Assembly: GCF_017104565.1 (NCBI RefSeq)
Contig: NZ_JAAGPD010000001.1
Coordinates: forward strand, 248,001-312,000
Reading direction: 5' to 3'
Source of the DNA: Paraburkholderia sp. Tr-20389
GTDB lineage: Bacteria > Pseudomonadota > Gammaproteobacteria > Burkholderiales > Burkholderiaceae
Length of the DNA stretch: 64,000 nt
How positions within the stretch are numbered: position 1 is the first letter of the stretch; each line of letters starts with the position of its first letter. A program made the position numbers and the translations under genes. This document shows, in pieces, positions 9,506-18,327 of this stretch. The notes below the pieces were generated by a model. The model was given only the letters and a program-made list of their open reading frames with translations. It did no database searches and was not told the origin of the DNA.

Positions 9506-9527
9506 ACTCTTCACTCGAAATGCATTC

Positions 9528-10601
9528 TCACTCCGTCGTCGCTTCGCTTAGCGTCGGATAGTCCGTGTAGAACTTTTCCGTGCCGCCAAAGAAACCTTCC
9601 CGATGCGGCTCGTTCATCGGCGCATTCGTCTTGAGCCGTTCGACGAAATCCGGGTTCGCCAGCACCATCGCGCCGTACGCTTCCAGATCCGCGGTGCCCG
9701 AGGTGGCGTCGGTGCCCACATGCTCGCGCGAACGCCCCGGGCGATTCAGGATCAGCTTGCCTGTCCAGCGCTTGCGAATCTCGCTCAGAAGCGGCTCGTC
9801 GCCCAGATGCATGATGTGCAGGTAAGCCAGCCCCAGCTTGTCGAGTTCGGCGACGAGGTAGCGGTAGAGCGCGTGCTTTTCGGCGCCTTCGTCGATGCCC
9901 CACATCGCCGTACCGGGCGACAGGCGGATCGCAGTGCGGTCGGCGCCGATCTCATCCGCAATCGCCGTGGCGACCTCGATCGCAAAGCGCGCGCGATTCT
10001 CGGTCGAGCCGCCGTATTCGTCGGTGCGCGTGTTGGCATTGGGCGCGAAGAACTGTTGAACCAGGTAAGCGTTCGCGCCGTGGATCTCGACGCCATCGGC
10101 ACCCGCTTCGATGGCGCGGCGAGCCGCGAACGCGAAGTCTGCGACCGTCTTGCGCACTTCGTCGGTGGTCAGGGCATGTGGAACGGGAATGTCCTGCATG
10201 CCTTTGGCCGTGAACATGCCCGTGCCCGGTGCGATGGCGGACGGTGCGACAGCGGGGCGGTGATGTGGCGTGTTATCCGGGTGCGACATGCGTCCGGCGT
10301 GCATCAGCTGAATGAAAATGCGGCCACCCTCGGCGTGCACAGCGTCCGTGACCTTCTTCCAGCCGGCCACGTGTGCATCGGTATAAATGCCCGGCGTCGT
10401 CAGGTAGCCCTGACCGTCGTCGGACGGCTGCGTGCCTTCCGTGACGATCAGGCCAACACCTGCCCGCTGCGCGTAATACCTGGCGGCCAGTACGCCCGGT
10501 GTGCCGTCGACCTGCGCACGCGAACGGGTCATCGGCGCCATGACCAGGCGGTTTTGCAGGGTGTAGCGACCGACATCGATGGAATCGAACAGTTTGCTCA
10601 C
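9528..10601 (-). CDS. Old Yellow Enzyme family NADH:flavin oxidoreductase, NemA-like
   Basis: FMN-dependent ene-reductase of 357 residues, the usual length. It has LQNRLVMAPMTRSRA at the N-terminus, the substrate-anion-binding pair and proton donor in EIHGANAYLVQQFF, the conserved NTRTDEYGGSTENRARF, and FMN phosphate-binding residues near the C-terminus. Homologues reduce activated alkenes, maleimides and nitro compounds in detoxification. It is divergent from a LysR gene across about 195 bases, the common arrangement in which the LysR protein controls the reductase. Confidence 0.92.
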   Translation of the reverse strand: MSKLFDSIDVGRYTLQNRLVMAPMTRSRAQVDGTPGVLAARYYAQRAGVGLIVTEGTQPSDDGQGYLTTPGIYTDAHVAGWKKVTDAVHAEGGRIFIQLMHAGRMSHPDNTPHHRPAVAPSAIAPGTGMFTAKGMQDIPVPHALTTDEVRKTVADFAFAARRAIEAGADGVEIHGANAYLVQQFFAPNANTRTDEYGGSTENRARFAIEVATAIADEIGADRTAIRLSPGTAMWGIDEGAEKHALYRYLVAELDKLGLAYLHIMHLGDEPLLSEIRKRWTGKLILNRPGRSREHVGTDATSGTADLEAYGAMVLANPDFVERLKTNAPMNEPHREGFFGGTEKFYTDYPTLSEATTE

Positions 10602-10796
10602 GATGAAATCCTCAAATGGGGTGTGGTGCAGGGACTAGCGGGCAGTCCTCTGCGAAGCCGCGCCCGGACATCACTGCTGCGTGCGAAGGCTCTGAACACA
10701 GGGATGAACTAGCGATGGGGAAATCATCGTCTGCTTCGCGTGAAGGATAAAGGGGGTACTTCGGATATCATTGATCCATTGATGGAGCAATGGATC

Positions 10797-11687
10797 ATGG
10801 ACGACTACCTGAATGACATGGCCTTGTTTGTGGAGGTCGTCAAAGCCAATGGCTTTCGCAACGCTGCCGAAGCGGTGGGCATTCCGAACTCGACGCTGTC
10901 GCGGCGGATCAGCGCGCTGGAGAAGACCATCGGGCTGCGCCTGCTGCATCGAACGACGCGCAAGATCGAACTGACGGAAGCCGGGCAGATCTACTTCGAA
11001 CGATGCAAGCGCATTGTTAATGAGGCTCGCCTCGCACATGAACAACTGGGCGGCATGCTTGCACATCCCACGGGGGTACTGCGCGTGTCGTTGCCGGTCG
11101 ACTTCGCCGTGACCTACCTTGCGCCGCTGGTGGTGGAGTTTGCCGAACGCTATCCCGGCATCAGCTTCGATTTCGACCTCACACCGCGGCGGGTCGATCT
11201 GGTCAGCGAGCCCTTCGACGTGGCGATCCGCATAGGGGAGTCCGAAAGTTCGCAATTGATCGCGCGCTCGCTGGCCTCGCTGACCCCGCACCTGTATGCG
11301 TCGCCCGGTTATCTCGAACGATCGGGCGAGCCGGACAAACCCGCCGATCTCGAACGCCATCAATGCCTGACTATCCTGAAGGCGGGTACATGGACATTGC
11401 ATGACGGCAAACGCACGGCGACGGTCCCGGTGGGCGGGCGGTTCGCGCTCAACAGCGTCGCGATGATCCGACGACTCGCGACGCTCGATATGGGCATCGT
11501 TCTGATGCCGGAGGAAGTGGTTGCCGGCGATCTGGCCAGCGGGGCGTTGCGCCGGATCATGCCCAGATGGCACGGCACGGCGGTGCCGATCTACGCCATC
11601 ACGGAAACGCGGCTATTGCCGGCCAAGACGCAGCGTTTTATCGAGTTTCTTCAGGAACGGTTGACGGGTTCCAGAACTGCACCGTAG
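10797..11687 (+). CDS. LysR family transcriptional regulator
   Basis: Regulator of 296 residues of the AaeR/YafC type. The N-terminal helix-turn-helix (MALFVEVVKANGFRNAAEAVGIPNSTLSRRI begins at residue 7, quoted here only by position for its full length) is followed by GLRLLHRTTRKIELTEAG and a two-lobe ligand domain with FDVAIRIGE. Starts at 10782 and 10740 are also in frame. It is divergent from the ene-reductase and likely regulates it in response to an electrophile or quinone. Confidence 0.88.
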   Translation: MDDYLNDMALFVEVVKANGFRNAAEAVGIPNSTLSRRISALEKTIGLRLLHRTTRKIELTEAGQIYFERCKRIVNEARLAHEQLGGMLAHPTGVLRVSLPVDFAVTYLAPLVVEFAERYPGISFDFDLTPRRVDLVSEPFDVAIRIGESESSQLIARSLASLTPHLYASPGYLERSGEPDKPADLERHQCLTILKAGTWTLHDGKRTATVPVGGRFALNSVAMIRRLATLDMGIVLMPEEVVAGDLASGALRRIMPRWHGTAVPIYAITETRLLPAKTQRFIEFLQERLTGSRTAP

Positions 11688-11733
11688 CGGCGATTTTGCG
11701 GATGAGTCGGCTCGATCCGCGAAACCGCCGCTA
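11685..11733. terminator. Interrupted inverted repeat at the LysR stop
   Basis: Two nested arm pairs: TAGCGGCG (11685-11692, includes the stop codon) with CGCCGCTA (11726-11733), and GCGGAT (11698-11703) with ATCCGC (11715-11720). It lies between convergent genes, so it is probably a bidirectional terminator. Confidence 0.5.
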
Positions 11734-11745
11734 TCGAATCGCGTT

Positions 11746-12015
11746 TCAGTGCCCGCTATCAGGGCTGCATTGTGGCAGGTGGCCGCAGTTGTTCCATCCC
11801 GGGCGATTCATACTGCCGCTCGCGCTGCTGCTCCCAGCGACACCGCCGTATCCGGACGTGCCCGGAGCGGGATTCGAAGATGGGCTCGTGGAGGCGTTGG
11901 TAGAAGCGGACATCGATTGCGCATCTTGCTGCCCGGACTTGTCCTGGGTCTGCGCGACGCTGGCCAAAGAAACTGCACCCAGAAGCGTTGCAGACAGGAG
12001 AAACATGGTCTTCAT
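11746..12015 (-). CDS. Small secreted Ser/Asn/Pro-rich protein of unknown function
   Basis: Protein of 89 residues. The start is the ATG at 12015 preceded by AAGGAGTTCGCC, a strong ribosome site; the frame extends further upstream but without support. Residues 1-21 form a Sec signal (MKTMFLLSATLLGAVSLASV, cleavage after VAQ). The mature part is low-complexity, rich in Ser, Gly, Asn, Pro and Gln, with a single Cys near NNCGHLPQC (two Cys in total). Such short proteins are frequent and unassigned in Burkholderiaceae. Function unknown. Confidence 0.65.
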   Translation of the reverse strand: MKTMFLLSATLLGAVSLASVAQTQDKSGQQDAQSMSASTNASTSPSSNPAPGTSGYGGVAGSSSASGSMNRPGWNNCGHLPQCSPDSGH

Positions 12016-12515
12016 GGCGAACTCCTTAAACACAAAATCAGACTTCAGTGCTTGCTGCCGGTATGGCACAGCAATGAGCGAAGAGGCCGGCATCGTGTCG
12101 GGAAATCCGTTGCCGGCGATGTCGCCCTGGTGCCGGAACCCGGTTGAGGGAGCATTGTTTTTGATCTTCGCCCTTTTACCGGGCTAAGGGGAAACACATA
12201 ACGCGGTTAGTCCCGCGGCTGGCGTCCATGGGTACAGGCGCACCTAAAGAACGGCCGGTGGGCTGGTAAGCCCGGAGCGCAAAAGGGAAGCGCACGTCTT
12301 AACCATAGATTGCTTTCGGCGAGGAGAAACTACGCCTTTCGTCATATGGCGATGTTGGTGCACCGATAGCTAAACGCTGCCATTCCGCCTGCTCGTTAGC
12401 GCGACGTCGGTTAAGCCTGCGATGTAGCAGAACACTTCATCGCAGTGGAAGCCAAAGCGGGTCTTTCCATGCTTTAAGTGTTTCGAGAACGCTTTTCGCT
12501 TCGACGACACTTGGT
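12016..12515. other. 500-base intergenic region
   Basis: No supported gene. It contains short hairpins such as GGGCT-GGTA-AGCCC at about 12259-12273 and the promoter of the small secreted protein. I looked for fluoride and guanidine riboswitch patterns and found no match. Confidence 0.4.
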
Positions 12516-13451
12516 TCAGCGCGCGTCCCTTTTCCACGCGGCAGGGGTCGTGCCATAAGCGCGTCTGAATACACGCGTGAAATGAGCCTGATCGGTGAAC
12601 CCGGTTGCGAGTGCGACTTGCGAGATCGTGTGCGACGGCTGCGCGAGCATACGCAACGCATGCTCGAGACGTTCATTCAGTCGCCATTGATAAGGCGACA
12701 ATCCCGTGCACTGCTTGAACGCGCGCGAAAAATGCGCGGGCGACAGTCCGAGGAGCGAGGCCACTTCTTCGAGGCGCACGCTGGTCGACAGGTTGGTCCG
12801 CATGTATTCCTGTGCGAGGCGCAGGCGGTGCGGGGCGAGCGCAGCGCGTGGCTGCGATTCCTCGCTCTTGCCGAGGCGGCAAAGCCTTAGCAGCAACGCG
12901 ACCGAGAGACTGTCTCCGTAAAGAAGGTCGGTCTGTGTGTTGTCGTTGCATTCCATCGCAAGTAGTCGTGCTAGCAGGAAAGCACGCTCGTCGAAAAACA
13001 TCAGCCGTGGTTCTACGAGCGCGCGCACGTCGGCGTCGTCTCCGATCAACGGCAGTACGGTTGCGTAGTCGAAAAAGAACAACGCGAACGCGATATAACG
13101 CGTCGTGTCGCTGTAGGCCCAAAGCGGCATGTTGGCGGGCGTCAACGACATCTGATGTAACGTGTCGAAGCGCCTCGTTGCCGGACGCGACGTGCTCGTC
13201 CGTCCTTCCATGCGCCCGCCGCGTTCGTCGAGGGTTACGCTAAGGCGTGCACAACCGATCCGGATGTCTTTGCACGTCGGCCCCTCGCAATGCAGATCGG
13301 CGACCGACACCGAGAGCCCGGTGAACGCTTTCTGGCGCAGATTCCGGACCGTGCCGTTGTCGAAATGTTCGATGAACGCACCCGCCCAGTAACGCGATGC
13401 CGACGGCTGGACCAGCGCCGGAGCGTCATTGATTCGACTCGTCGAAGCCAC
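12516..13451 (-). CDS. AraC family transcriptional regulator
   Basis: Regulator of 311 residues with a GTG start preceded by AGAGG. The N-terminal 190 residues are an unassigned sensing domain. The C-terminal AraC DNA-binding domain (about 205-308) has both helix-turn-helices, LEEVASLLGLSPAHFSRAFK and ISQVALATGFTDQAHFTRVF, and the closing signature RRAYGTTPAAWKR. No obvious target is adjacent; the nearest genes are small ORFs and an MFS transporter. Confidence 0.85.
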   Translation of the reverse strand: MASTSRINDAPALVQPSASRYWAGAFIEHFDNGTVRNLRQKAFTGLSVSVADLHCEGPTCKDIRIGCARLSVTLDERGGRMEGRTSTSRPATRRFDTLHQMSLTPANMPLWAYSDTTRYIAFALFFFDYATVLPLIGDDADVRALVEPRLMFFDERAFLLARLLAMECNDNTQTDLLYGDSLSVALLLRLCRLGKSEESQPRAALAPHRLRLAQEYMRTNLSTSVRLEEVASLLGLSPAHFSRAFKQCTGLSPYQWRLNERLEHALRMLAQPSHTISQVALATGFTDQAHFTRVFRRAYGTTPAAWKRDAR

Positions 13452-13920
13452 GTATCCTCTGCGTCTGTCTGTTTATGTTGGCTGCTCACGCGAATAACCC
13501 TTCCGGGTTTCGGGTCCATGAGCCGTCGCGTGGCTGCCTGTGGATGATGCAACGAATTGGAAGATACAAGAAATATCAATTCTGTTCAAAAGAGGTACGA
13601 ACATATCGGCCGCATTGGCGCTGTCTTCGTTAGGCTTCGCTCGCAGCCGCCACCCATGTCGCCGGGCTAAGTGGCCTGCCTGAGAATCGTGACGAATTGC
13701 TCATATTTCGTAGCCTGCAAGTCGGAAAGTTGCGGCAAGCGGATTGCAGAGGATCTGGCGTGTGCGAGCCCGAGCGCGCTTTCGGCAATGTTCAAACGCA
13801 TGGTTTGCTGCCGGGCGGCAGGCGTTTCGCGCGGAATAACCGAAGAATTCAGGTGTTGTAGTGATCGATGGCGTCGTCTGGTCATCCAGTCAATCGATTT
13901 CTTTGGTCGCGAATACACCC
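13452..13920. other. 469-base region without a secure gene
   Basis: Lower GC than its surroundings. A minus-strand frame ends at 13667 and could encode a 45-residue peptide starting at 13801 (MRLNIAESALGLAHARS...), but no ribosome site or family supports it. It probably also holds the AraC promoter. Confidence 0.35.
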
Positions 13921-14172
13921 ATGCCTCTGCTCGATCCTCTATTTCTTCTACTCGCATTCGACGCCGCCTGCATTGCATTTGCGATTGCTGTGCTGGTGAA
14001 TATGGCGATCTTTCATGTTCTCTCGACGCTTCTTCCGGGGCATTCCATAGCGGAATGCTGGACCCTGTTCGCGCCAAAGGACGCGGACCACGCAGATTCA
14101 TTCGTTGGCGGAATGGGTGAGGGCGGTGAAGCGTACATCGTGGAGCTGCACGTTGAACACGCCGACATGTGA
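13921..14172 (+). CDS. Small single-pass membrane protein, hypothetical
   Basis: Putative 83-residue protein. From the ATG at 13921 it begins MPLLDPLFLLLAFDAACIAF and continues into one long hydrophobic helix of about 30 residues, then an acidic, Gly-rich tail (GGMGEGGEAY). The frame runs upstream to 13861, but the hydrophobic start fits the later ATG. No family recognised. No strong ribosome site is visible, so it may not be expressed. Confidence 0.35.
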   Translation: MPLLDPLFLLLAFDAACIAFAIAVLVNMAIFHVLSTLLPGHSIAECWTLFAPKDADHADSFVGGMGEGGEAYIVELHVEHADM

Positions 14173-14315
14173 CGCCGTGCGAGTGGATCGCGGAATAGGA
14201 TGAGGCCGTCAGGTGTTATGGAAGTCAGCACGAGGCTATTCCCGTGCCCGGCACGCGGAAAGTGCTGTGGACTACTGCAATTGTCGGTCTTGCTCACCCA
14301 TAACCCACTTCTGAC

Positions 14316-15608
14316 ATGGACTTCTCTAATTCAACCCAGATATCGTTCGTACCGCATCGTGAACTTGTGCGCAGCGATCATAGAACGCTCGTTCTGGCTG
14401 CTCTCGGCGGTGCGCTCGAATTCTATGACTTCGTCATCTATGTATTTTTCGCGGCAGTGATCGGACAACTGTTCTTTCCGCCGTCGATCCCCGACTGGCT
14501 GCGGCAGGTGCAGACGTTCGGCATTTTTGCCGCGGGGTACGTTGCACGACCGCTCGGCGGCGTGGTGATGGCGCATTTCGGCGATCTCGCCGGCCGCAAG
14601 CGCATGTTCATGCTGAGCGTGATGCTCATGTCCCTGCCGACGCTCCTGATGGGCCTGCTGCCCACGTACGCGAGCATCGGCGTCTTCGCGCCGGTTCTGC
14701 TGCTGCTGTGCCGGATGCTGCAAGGCGCGGCCGTGGGCGGCGAAGTGCCGGGGGCGTGGGTCTTCGTTGCCGAGCACGTGCCTCACCGGTACGTCGGCTA
14801 CGCATGTGGATTGCTGACGGGCGGACTCACGTTCGGGATCCTGCTCGGCTCACTGATCGCGGGCGGTATCAATCATCATTACTCTCACGATCAGATCAGC
14901 GCTTACGCATGGCGTTTGCCGTTCGTGATGGGTGGGCTCTTTGGACTCTTGTCCGCGTTCTTGCGCCGATGGCTGAACGAGACGCCGGTCTTCGTCGACA
15001 TGCAGCAGAAGAACTCCCTTGCGAAGGAAGTGCCGCTGAAGGCCGTGCTGCGCGATCATGGTCGAGCGGTTCTAATATCCATGATCCTGACATGGACGCT
15101 GACGGCTGCTATCGTCGTCGTGATCCTGATGACGCCGACACTCGTCGCAAAGCGTTTTCATATCGATCCGTCCACGGCATTGCAAGCCAATTCCGTCGCC
15201 ACGCTTTGCCTCACCATCGGGTGCGTTGTCGCGGGGTCATTGACCGCGCGCATCGGCATCGGCCGAACGCTCTTTTTCGGATGCCTGCTGCTCGGTGCAT
15301 CGTACTTCCTGATGCTGAACCGCCTTTCGGTCGATCCGTCATCGCTGCTGCCGCTTTACGCGGTCGCGGGCTTTTTCGTCGGCGCCGTTGCCGCCATTCC
15401 TGTTGCGATGGTCAATGCGTTTCCGCCACTCGTGCGCTTCTCCGGCATTTCGTTTTCATACAACGTCGCGTATGCGGTCTTTGGTGGACTAACGCCCGTC
15501 GTGATTGCGTTGATGTTGAAAGCGAATCCGCAGGCGCCTGAGTTCTATGTCGGCGCGTTGTCGGTGATCGGTGCAGTGGCAGGCCTGGCTTTCTGGCGCA
15601 AGCGCTGA
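14316..15608 (+). CDS. MFS transporter, metabolite:H+ symporter (MHS) family
   Basis: Twelve-helix transporter of 430 residues. MHS marks are GGALEFYDFVIY in helix 1, RPLGGVVMAHFGDLAGRKRMF between helices 2 and 3, and GGEVPGAWVFVAEHVP in helix 4. Relatives move citrate, shikimate, alpha-ketoglutarate, proline/betaine and other small solutes with protons. The closest subgroup cannot be named from sequence alone. It is monocistronic and ends just before a strong bidirectional hairpin. Confidence 0.9.
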   Translation: MDFSNSTQISFVPHRELVRSDHRTLVLAALGGALEFYDFVIYVFFAAVIGQLFFPPSIPDWLRQVQTFGIFAAGYVARPLGGVVMAHFGDLAGRKRMFMLSVMLMSLPTLLMGLLPTYASIGVFAPVLLLLCRMLQGAAVGGEVPGAWVFVAEHVPHRYVGYACGLLTGGLTFGILLGSLIAGGINHHYSHDQISAYAWRLPFVMGGLFGLLSAFLRRWLNETPVFVDMQQKNSLAKEVPLKAVLRDHGRAVLISMILTWTLTAAIVVVILMTPTLVAKRFHIDPSTALQANSVATLCLTIGCVVAGSLTARIGIGRTLFFGCLLLGASYFLMLNRLSVDPSSLLPLYAVAGFFVGAVAAIPVAMVNAFPPLVRFSGISFSYNVAYAVFGGLTPVVIALMLKANPQAPEFYVGALSVIGAVAGLAFWRKR

Positions 15609-15636
15609 CGCGCAGCGTGAGGCAGCTCCAGATGAC

Positions 15637-15664
15637 GGTTAGCGCGCCCGCAGACGCGCTAACC
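15637..15664. terminator. Bidirectional hairpin terminator
   Basis: Perfect 10-bp arms (GGTTAGCGCG/CGCGCTAACC) with an 8-base loop, between the convergent MFS and SDR genes. Strong stem, but no flanking T-tract. Confidence 0.65.
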
Positions 15665-15738
15665 CAAAGAGCTTGCCGGGTATGACCAGGCGCAGTGAAA
15701 ACCACGCCCAGTCGCATCAGACAAGGGTGGCACTGTCG

Positions 15739-16491
15739 TCAAGCACTGGTTCCGCCGTCGACCTTGATGTTGGCGCCCGTCACGAATCCGGCATCCGGGC
15801 TCGCCAACCAGGCGACCGCGTCTGCCACATCGTTGGGGTGTCCGTAGTGGCCCAACGCAATCATGCTACGCACACGGTCGGCGATCGGGCCGTCCGCCGG
15901 ATTCATCGCGGTGTCGATGCGGCCAGGCTGCACGTTGTTGATCGTAATGCCGGCGTCGCCGAGATCCCGCGCCAGCGCACGGGTCATGCTGGCGAGTGCG
16001 CCCTTGGTCGAGGAATAGACGGAGAGACCGTTGATCGGCGTGTACTCGCTGCTGACGCTTCCAATGTTGATGATCCGTCCGCCCTTCGGCATGTAATGCA
16101 ATGCTTCCTTGATGGCGACGAATGGACCTTTGACGTTGATGGCCAGCATGCGCTCGAAGTCGTCGAGCTTGAACTCGTCGATCAGGCCGATGCGGAGCAT
16201 GGCGGCGTTGTTGACCAGGATGTCCAGGCGTCCGTACTCCTCTGCGGTGGCGCGTACCGCTTGCTGAACCATTTGCGTATCGCCGCTGTCGGCGCGGATG
16301 GCCATTGCCCGTCCGCCGGCGTGACAGATCGAGGCGACGACTTCATGTGCGTCGTCGGGCGACGACGCGTAAGTGATGGCGATGGCTGCGCCGTCGCGAG
16401 CGAAGCGGTGCGCGATAGCCGCACCGATGCCGCGGGAGCCGCCTGTTACGAGAGCGACTTTGCCCTGCAATGTTCCGTTAGCTGTTGCCAT
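15739..16491 (-). CDS. Short-chain dehydrogenase/reductase (SDR)
   Basis: Classical NAD(P)-dependent SDR, 250 residues. The start at 16491 has GGA six bases upstream and gives the standard length; an ORF start at 16560 adds an unlikely tail. It has the nucleotide motif TGGSRGIG, a basic residue pattern suggesting NADP preference, NNAAM, and the catalytic Ser with Y-SSTK. The C-terminus ends VDGGTSA, as usual. Substrate unknown. It is divergent from an Lrp-type regulator across 140 bases, so the latter probably controls it. Confidence 0.9.
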   Translation of the reverse strand: MATANGTLQGKVALVTGGSRGIGAAIAHRFARDGAAIAITYASSPDDAHEVVASICHAGGRAMAIRADSGDTQMVQQAVRATAEEYGRLDILVNNAAMLRIGLIDEFKLDDFERMLAINVKGPFVAIKEALHYMPKGGRIINIGSVSSEYTPINGLSVYSSTKGALASMTRALARDLGDAGITINNVQPGRIDTAMNPADGPIADRVRSMIALGHYGHPNDVADAVAWLASPDAGFVTGANIKVDGGTSA

Positions 16492-16631
16492 TTGATGTCC
16501 TTTCATACGTGGCTGAATGCAGGTCGATTCTAGTGAGGGCACACATTCACGATGAGCCAATATCGGAGCAAAGAAGTGATGTATTTCGCCGGTTCGAGCC
16601 GAGCGGAGAATTCAAATAGGAAAACGAGCTA

Positions 16632-17108
16632 ATGAAACTGGATAAGACTGATGTCGGTATCTTGAGAGCCCTTCAGCGCAACGCGCAATTGAAAGCGTCC
16701 GAACTGGCGGATGCACTCGCGATCTCTCCGTCGCCGCTTTACCGCCGTATCCGCCTTATGGAAGAGGCAGGTGTGATCAAGCAGTACGTCACGCTGCTCG
16801 ACCAGGAGAAGGTTGGATTGCCGATCAGCGCCTACGTGTCGGTTGCGCTGGAGAAATCGGCGGAAACGCTTGCAGGATTCGAGCGCGCGATAGCGAGTTG
16901 CGAAGAGGTGATGGAGTGCTACCTGATGACAGGGCAATTCGACTATATGATTCGTGTCGTTGCCAATGACATCTCGGGTATCGAGCGATTCGTGGTGATG
17001 CGGCTGAGCACGATCGAGGGCGTGCGCGACGTCAGCACGTCCATCACGTTGCGTCGCGTGCAGTACAAGACGGAGTTGCCGGTGCGGCCGCACGAATGGC
17101 AGCCGTGA
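16632..17108 (+). CDS. Lrp/AsnC family transcriptional regulator
   Basis: Regulator of 158 residues. The N-terminal helix-turn-helix is DVGILRALQRNAQLKASELA followed by ISPSPLYRRIRLMEEAGVI. The C-terminal RAM/AsnC domain has ECYLMTGQFDYMIRVVANDI, the effector-binding hairpin. It is divergent from the SDR gene and, as is typical for the family, likely controls it and itself in response to an amino acid or related metabolite. Confidence 0.92.
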   Translation: MKLDKTDVGILRALQRNAQLKASELADALAISPSPLYRRIRLMEEAGVIKQYVTLLDQEKVGLPISAYVSVALEKSAETLAGFERAIASCEEVMECYLMTGQFDYMIRVVANDISGIERFVVMRLSTIEGVRDVSTSITLRRVQYKTELPVRPHEWQP

Positions 17109-17149
17109 AAGACGAATGCCGGGCGAGCGGGAATGGCGTGTGAGTTTGA

Positions 17150-17626
17150 TCACGAACGCTGCGCGGGAATTTCCTGACGGTCACGCAGTTGCTTGCCGAT
17201 GGTCACACGGGCCGCATACAAATGACGTTCGACGGTCTGCACATGCTGCCGCAGAACGATAGCCGCTTCCTCGCAGCTCAACCCTTCGACGTGCACGAGC
17301 AACATGGCGATGCGCTGGTGCTGCGGTAACCGGTCGACGGCGCCGACGATGTCTTTCGAGCCCAATTGTGCGGCGCTCGCGCGGCGGTAGTCGTTGGAAG
17401 ATGGCTGATTGTCCGCGTGATCGAGCCATAGCGCGTGTACCGTTTCGAACATACGCGTGATAAACGGCATGCCGGCGGGCGGCGGATGAGTGTCCCTGAT
17501 CGCGCATTCGCAAGCGCGTTGAACGATCTGTTCGGCAGTATCGGCATCGCGCGCGATCCTTACCGCAAATCGCCACACTCTGGGTAGCGCATCGGATAGT
17601 GCGATGCTGAGGTCTTGTTGGAGCAT
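17150..17626 (-). CDS. ECF-like RNA polymerase sigma factor, reduced paralogue
   Basis: Protein of 158 residues. The sigma-2 part is weak: ADTAEQIVQRACECAIR aligns with the equivalent of the larger sigma encoded at 19176-19718, but the DNA-melting residues are poorly kept. The sigma-4 part is clear (QHQRIAMLLVHVEGLSCEEAAIVL, then VERHLYAAR). It is shorter than its neighbour by about 20 residues. It lies downstream of a truncated anti-sigma gene on the same strand. It could be a functional divergent sigma or a decaying duplicate. Confidence 0.75.
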   Translation of the reverse strand: MLQQDLSIALSDALPRVWRFAVRIARDADTAEQIVQRACECAIRDTHPPPAGMPFITRMFETVHALWLDHADNQPSSNDYRRASAAQLGSKDIVGAVDRLPQHQRIAMLLVHVEGLSCEEAAIVLRQHVQTVERHLYAARVTIGKQLRDRQEIPAQRS

Positions 17627-17919
17627 TACTTTCTCATGTCGATGAGCGCGAATGTCTATTCCAGCGGATGCTCATTCGGTGTTGAACGATCAGTCCTCAG
17701 GTTCTTTGCTTTTGGTGTGAGAAGGGCTGTCAATGCTTGCGTCTTAAGGGAACTTGAACGAAGCCACCCAGCGCGTCGAGAACCGTACATCTCGCCATGG
17801 ATGTTATCGACACCCGACAGGAGACCTGAGCCAAATTTTCCGTCGCTTAAATGGAGAATTAGCACGCGCCGCGTTTTTGTGCGCTTTAGCCGATGCGAAT
17901 GATGCGGCTGCGTGCTCCG

Positions 17920-18189
17920 CTAGACCAAAGGCGGATGTTTGCGCGTTGGCGATGCGTTGAGCCGTGCAGTACGCAGAAGTTCGTCGATCGTCGCGCGAAG
18001 GCTCGCCGGCACGGGCGGCACAGTCTGTTGCGCAAAAGCCGCGGCGTAGGGCAGGCGCGACGCCTCAAGCGCCGCGACGCGCCTGGCGATCTCGGGCGAT
18101 GCGCTTGCCGCACGCCTCACCGCCCGATGCTGGTGAGCGGGCAGCGTTCCGTCCACGTAGGCCATCAACTCGATATCGTCCGGATCCAT
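17920..18189 (-). CDS. Short anti-sigma factor-like protein (N-terminal domain only)
   Basis: Protein of 89 residues. It matches the first 75 residues of the full anti-sigma encoded at 18328-19179: DIELMAYVDGTLP, RRVAALEASRLPYAAAFA and VPPVPASLRATIDELLR align one for one. It has no membrane segment or periplasmic domain, so it would be a cytosolic sigma-binding domain or a truncated gene. No continuation of the missing part is found in other frames downstream. Confidence 0.65.
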   Translation of the reverse strand: MDPDDIELMAYVDGTLPAHQHRAVRRAASASPEIARRVAALEASRLPYAAAFAQQTVPPVPASLRATIDELLRTARLNASPTRKHPPLV

Positions 18190-18327
18190 AAGGCCTGTCG
18201 TTCACCTCTTGCGTCGGTAGGAAGCCTGCGCCCGGTTGTCCTGGTCTGCGGCGGCTTGAGAGATAACAGATGAAGCCCGTGATTATTCCGTCCGCTCGCG
18301 CACTGCCAGCGGTACGGCACTTGCGTG

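Noticed and set aside
11567-12187. 206-codon plus-strand ORF
   Set aside because: Antisense to the small secreted protein, which has a signal peptide and ribosome site; this ORF has neither.
12231-12400. Possible riboswitch upstream of the AraC region (GGCGATG... and GGGCT-GGTA-AGCCC)
   Set aside because: Fluoride and guanidine riboswitch core patterns do not match, and no target gene starts downstream.
13667-14101. 144-codon minus-strand ORF
   Set aside because: Arg/Ser-rich with no family or ribosome site. Its last 45 codons look slightly more protein-like but not enough to call.
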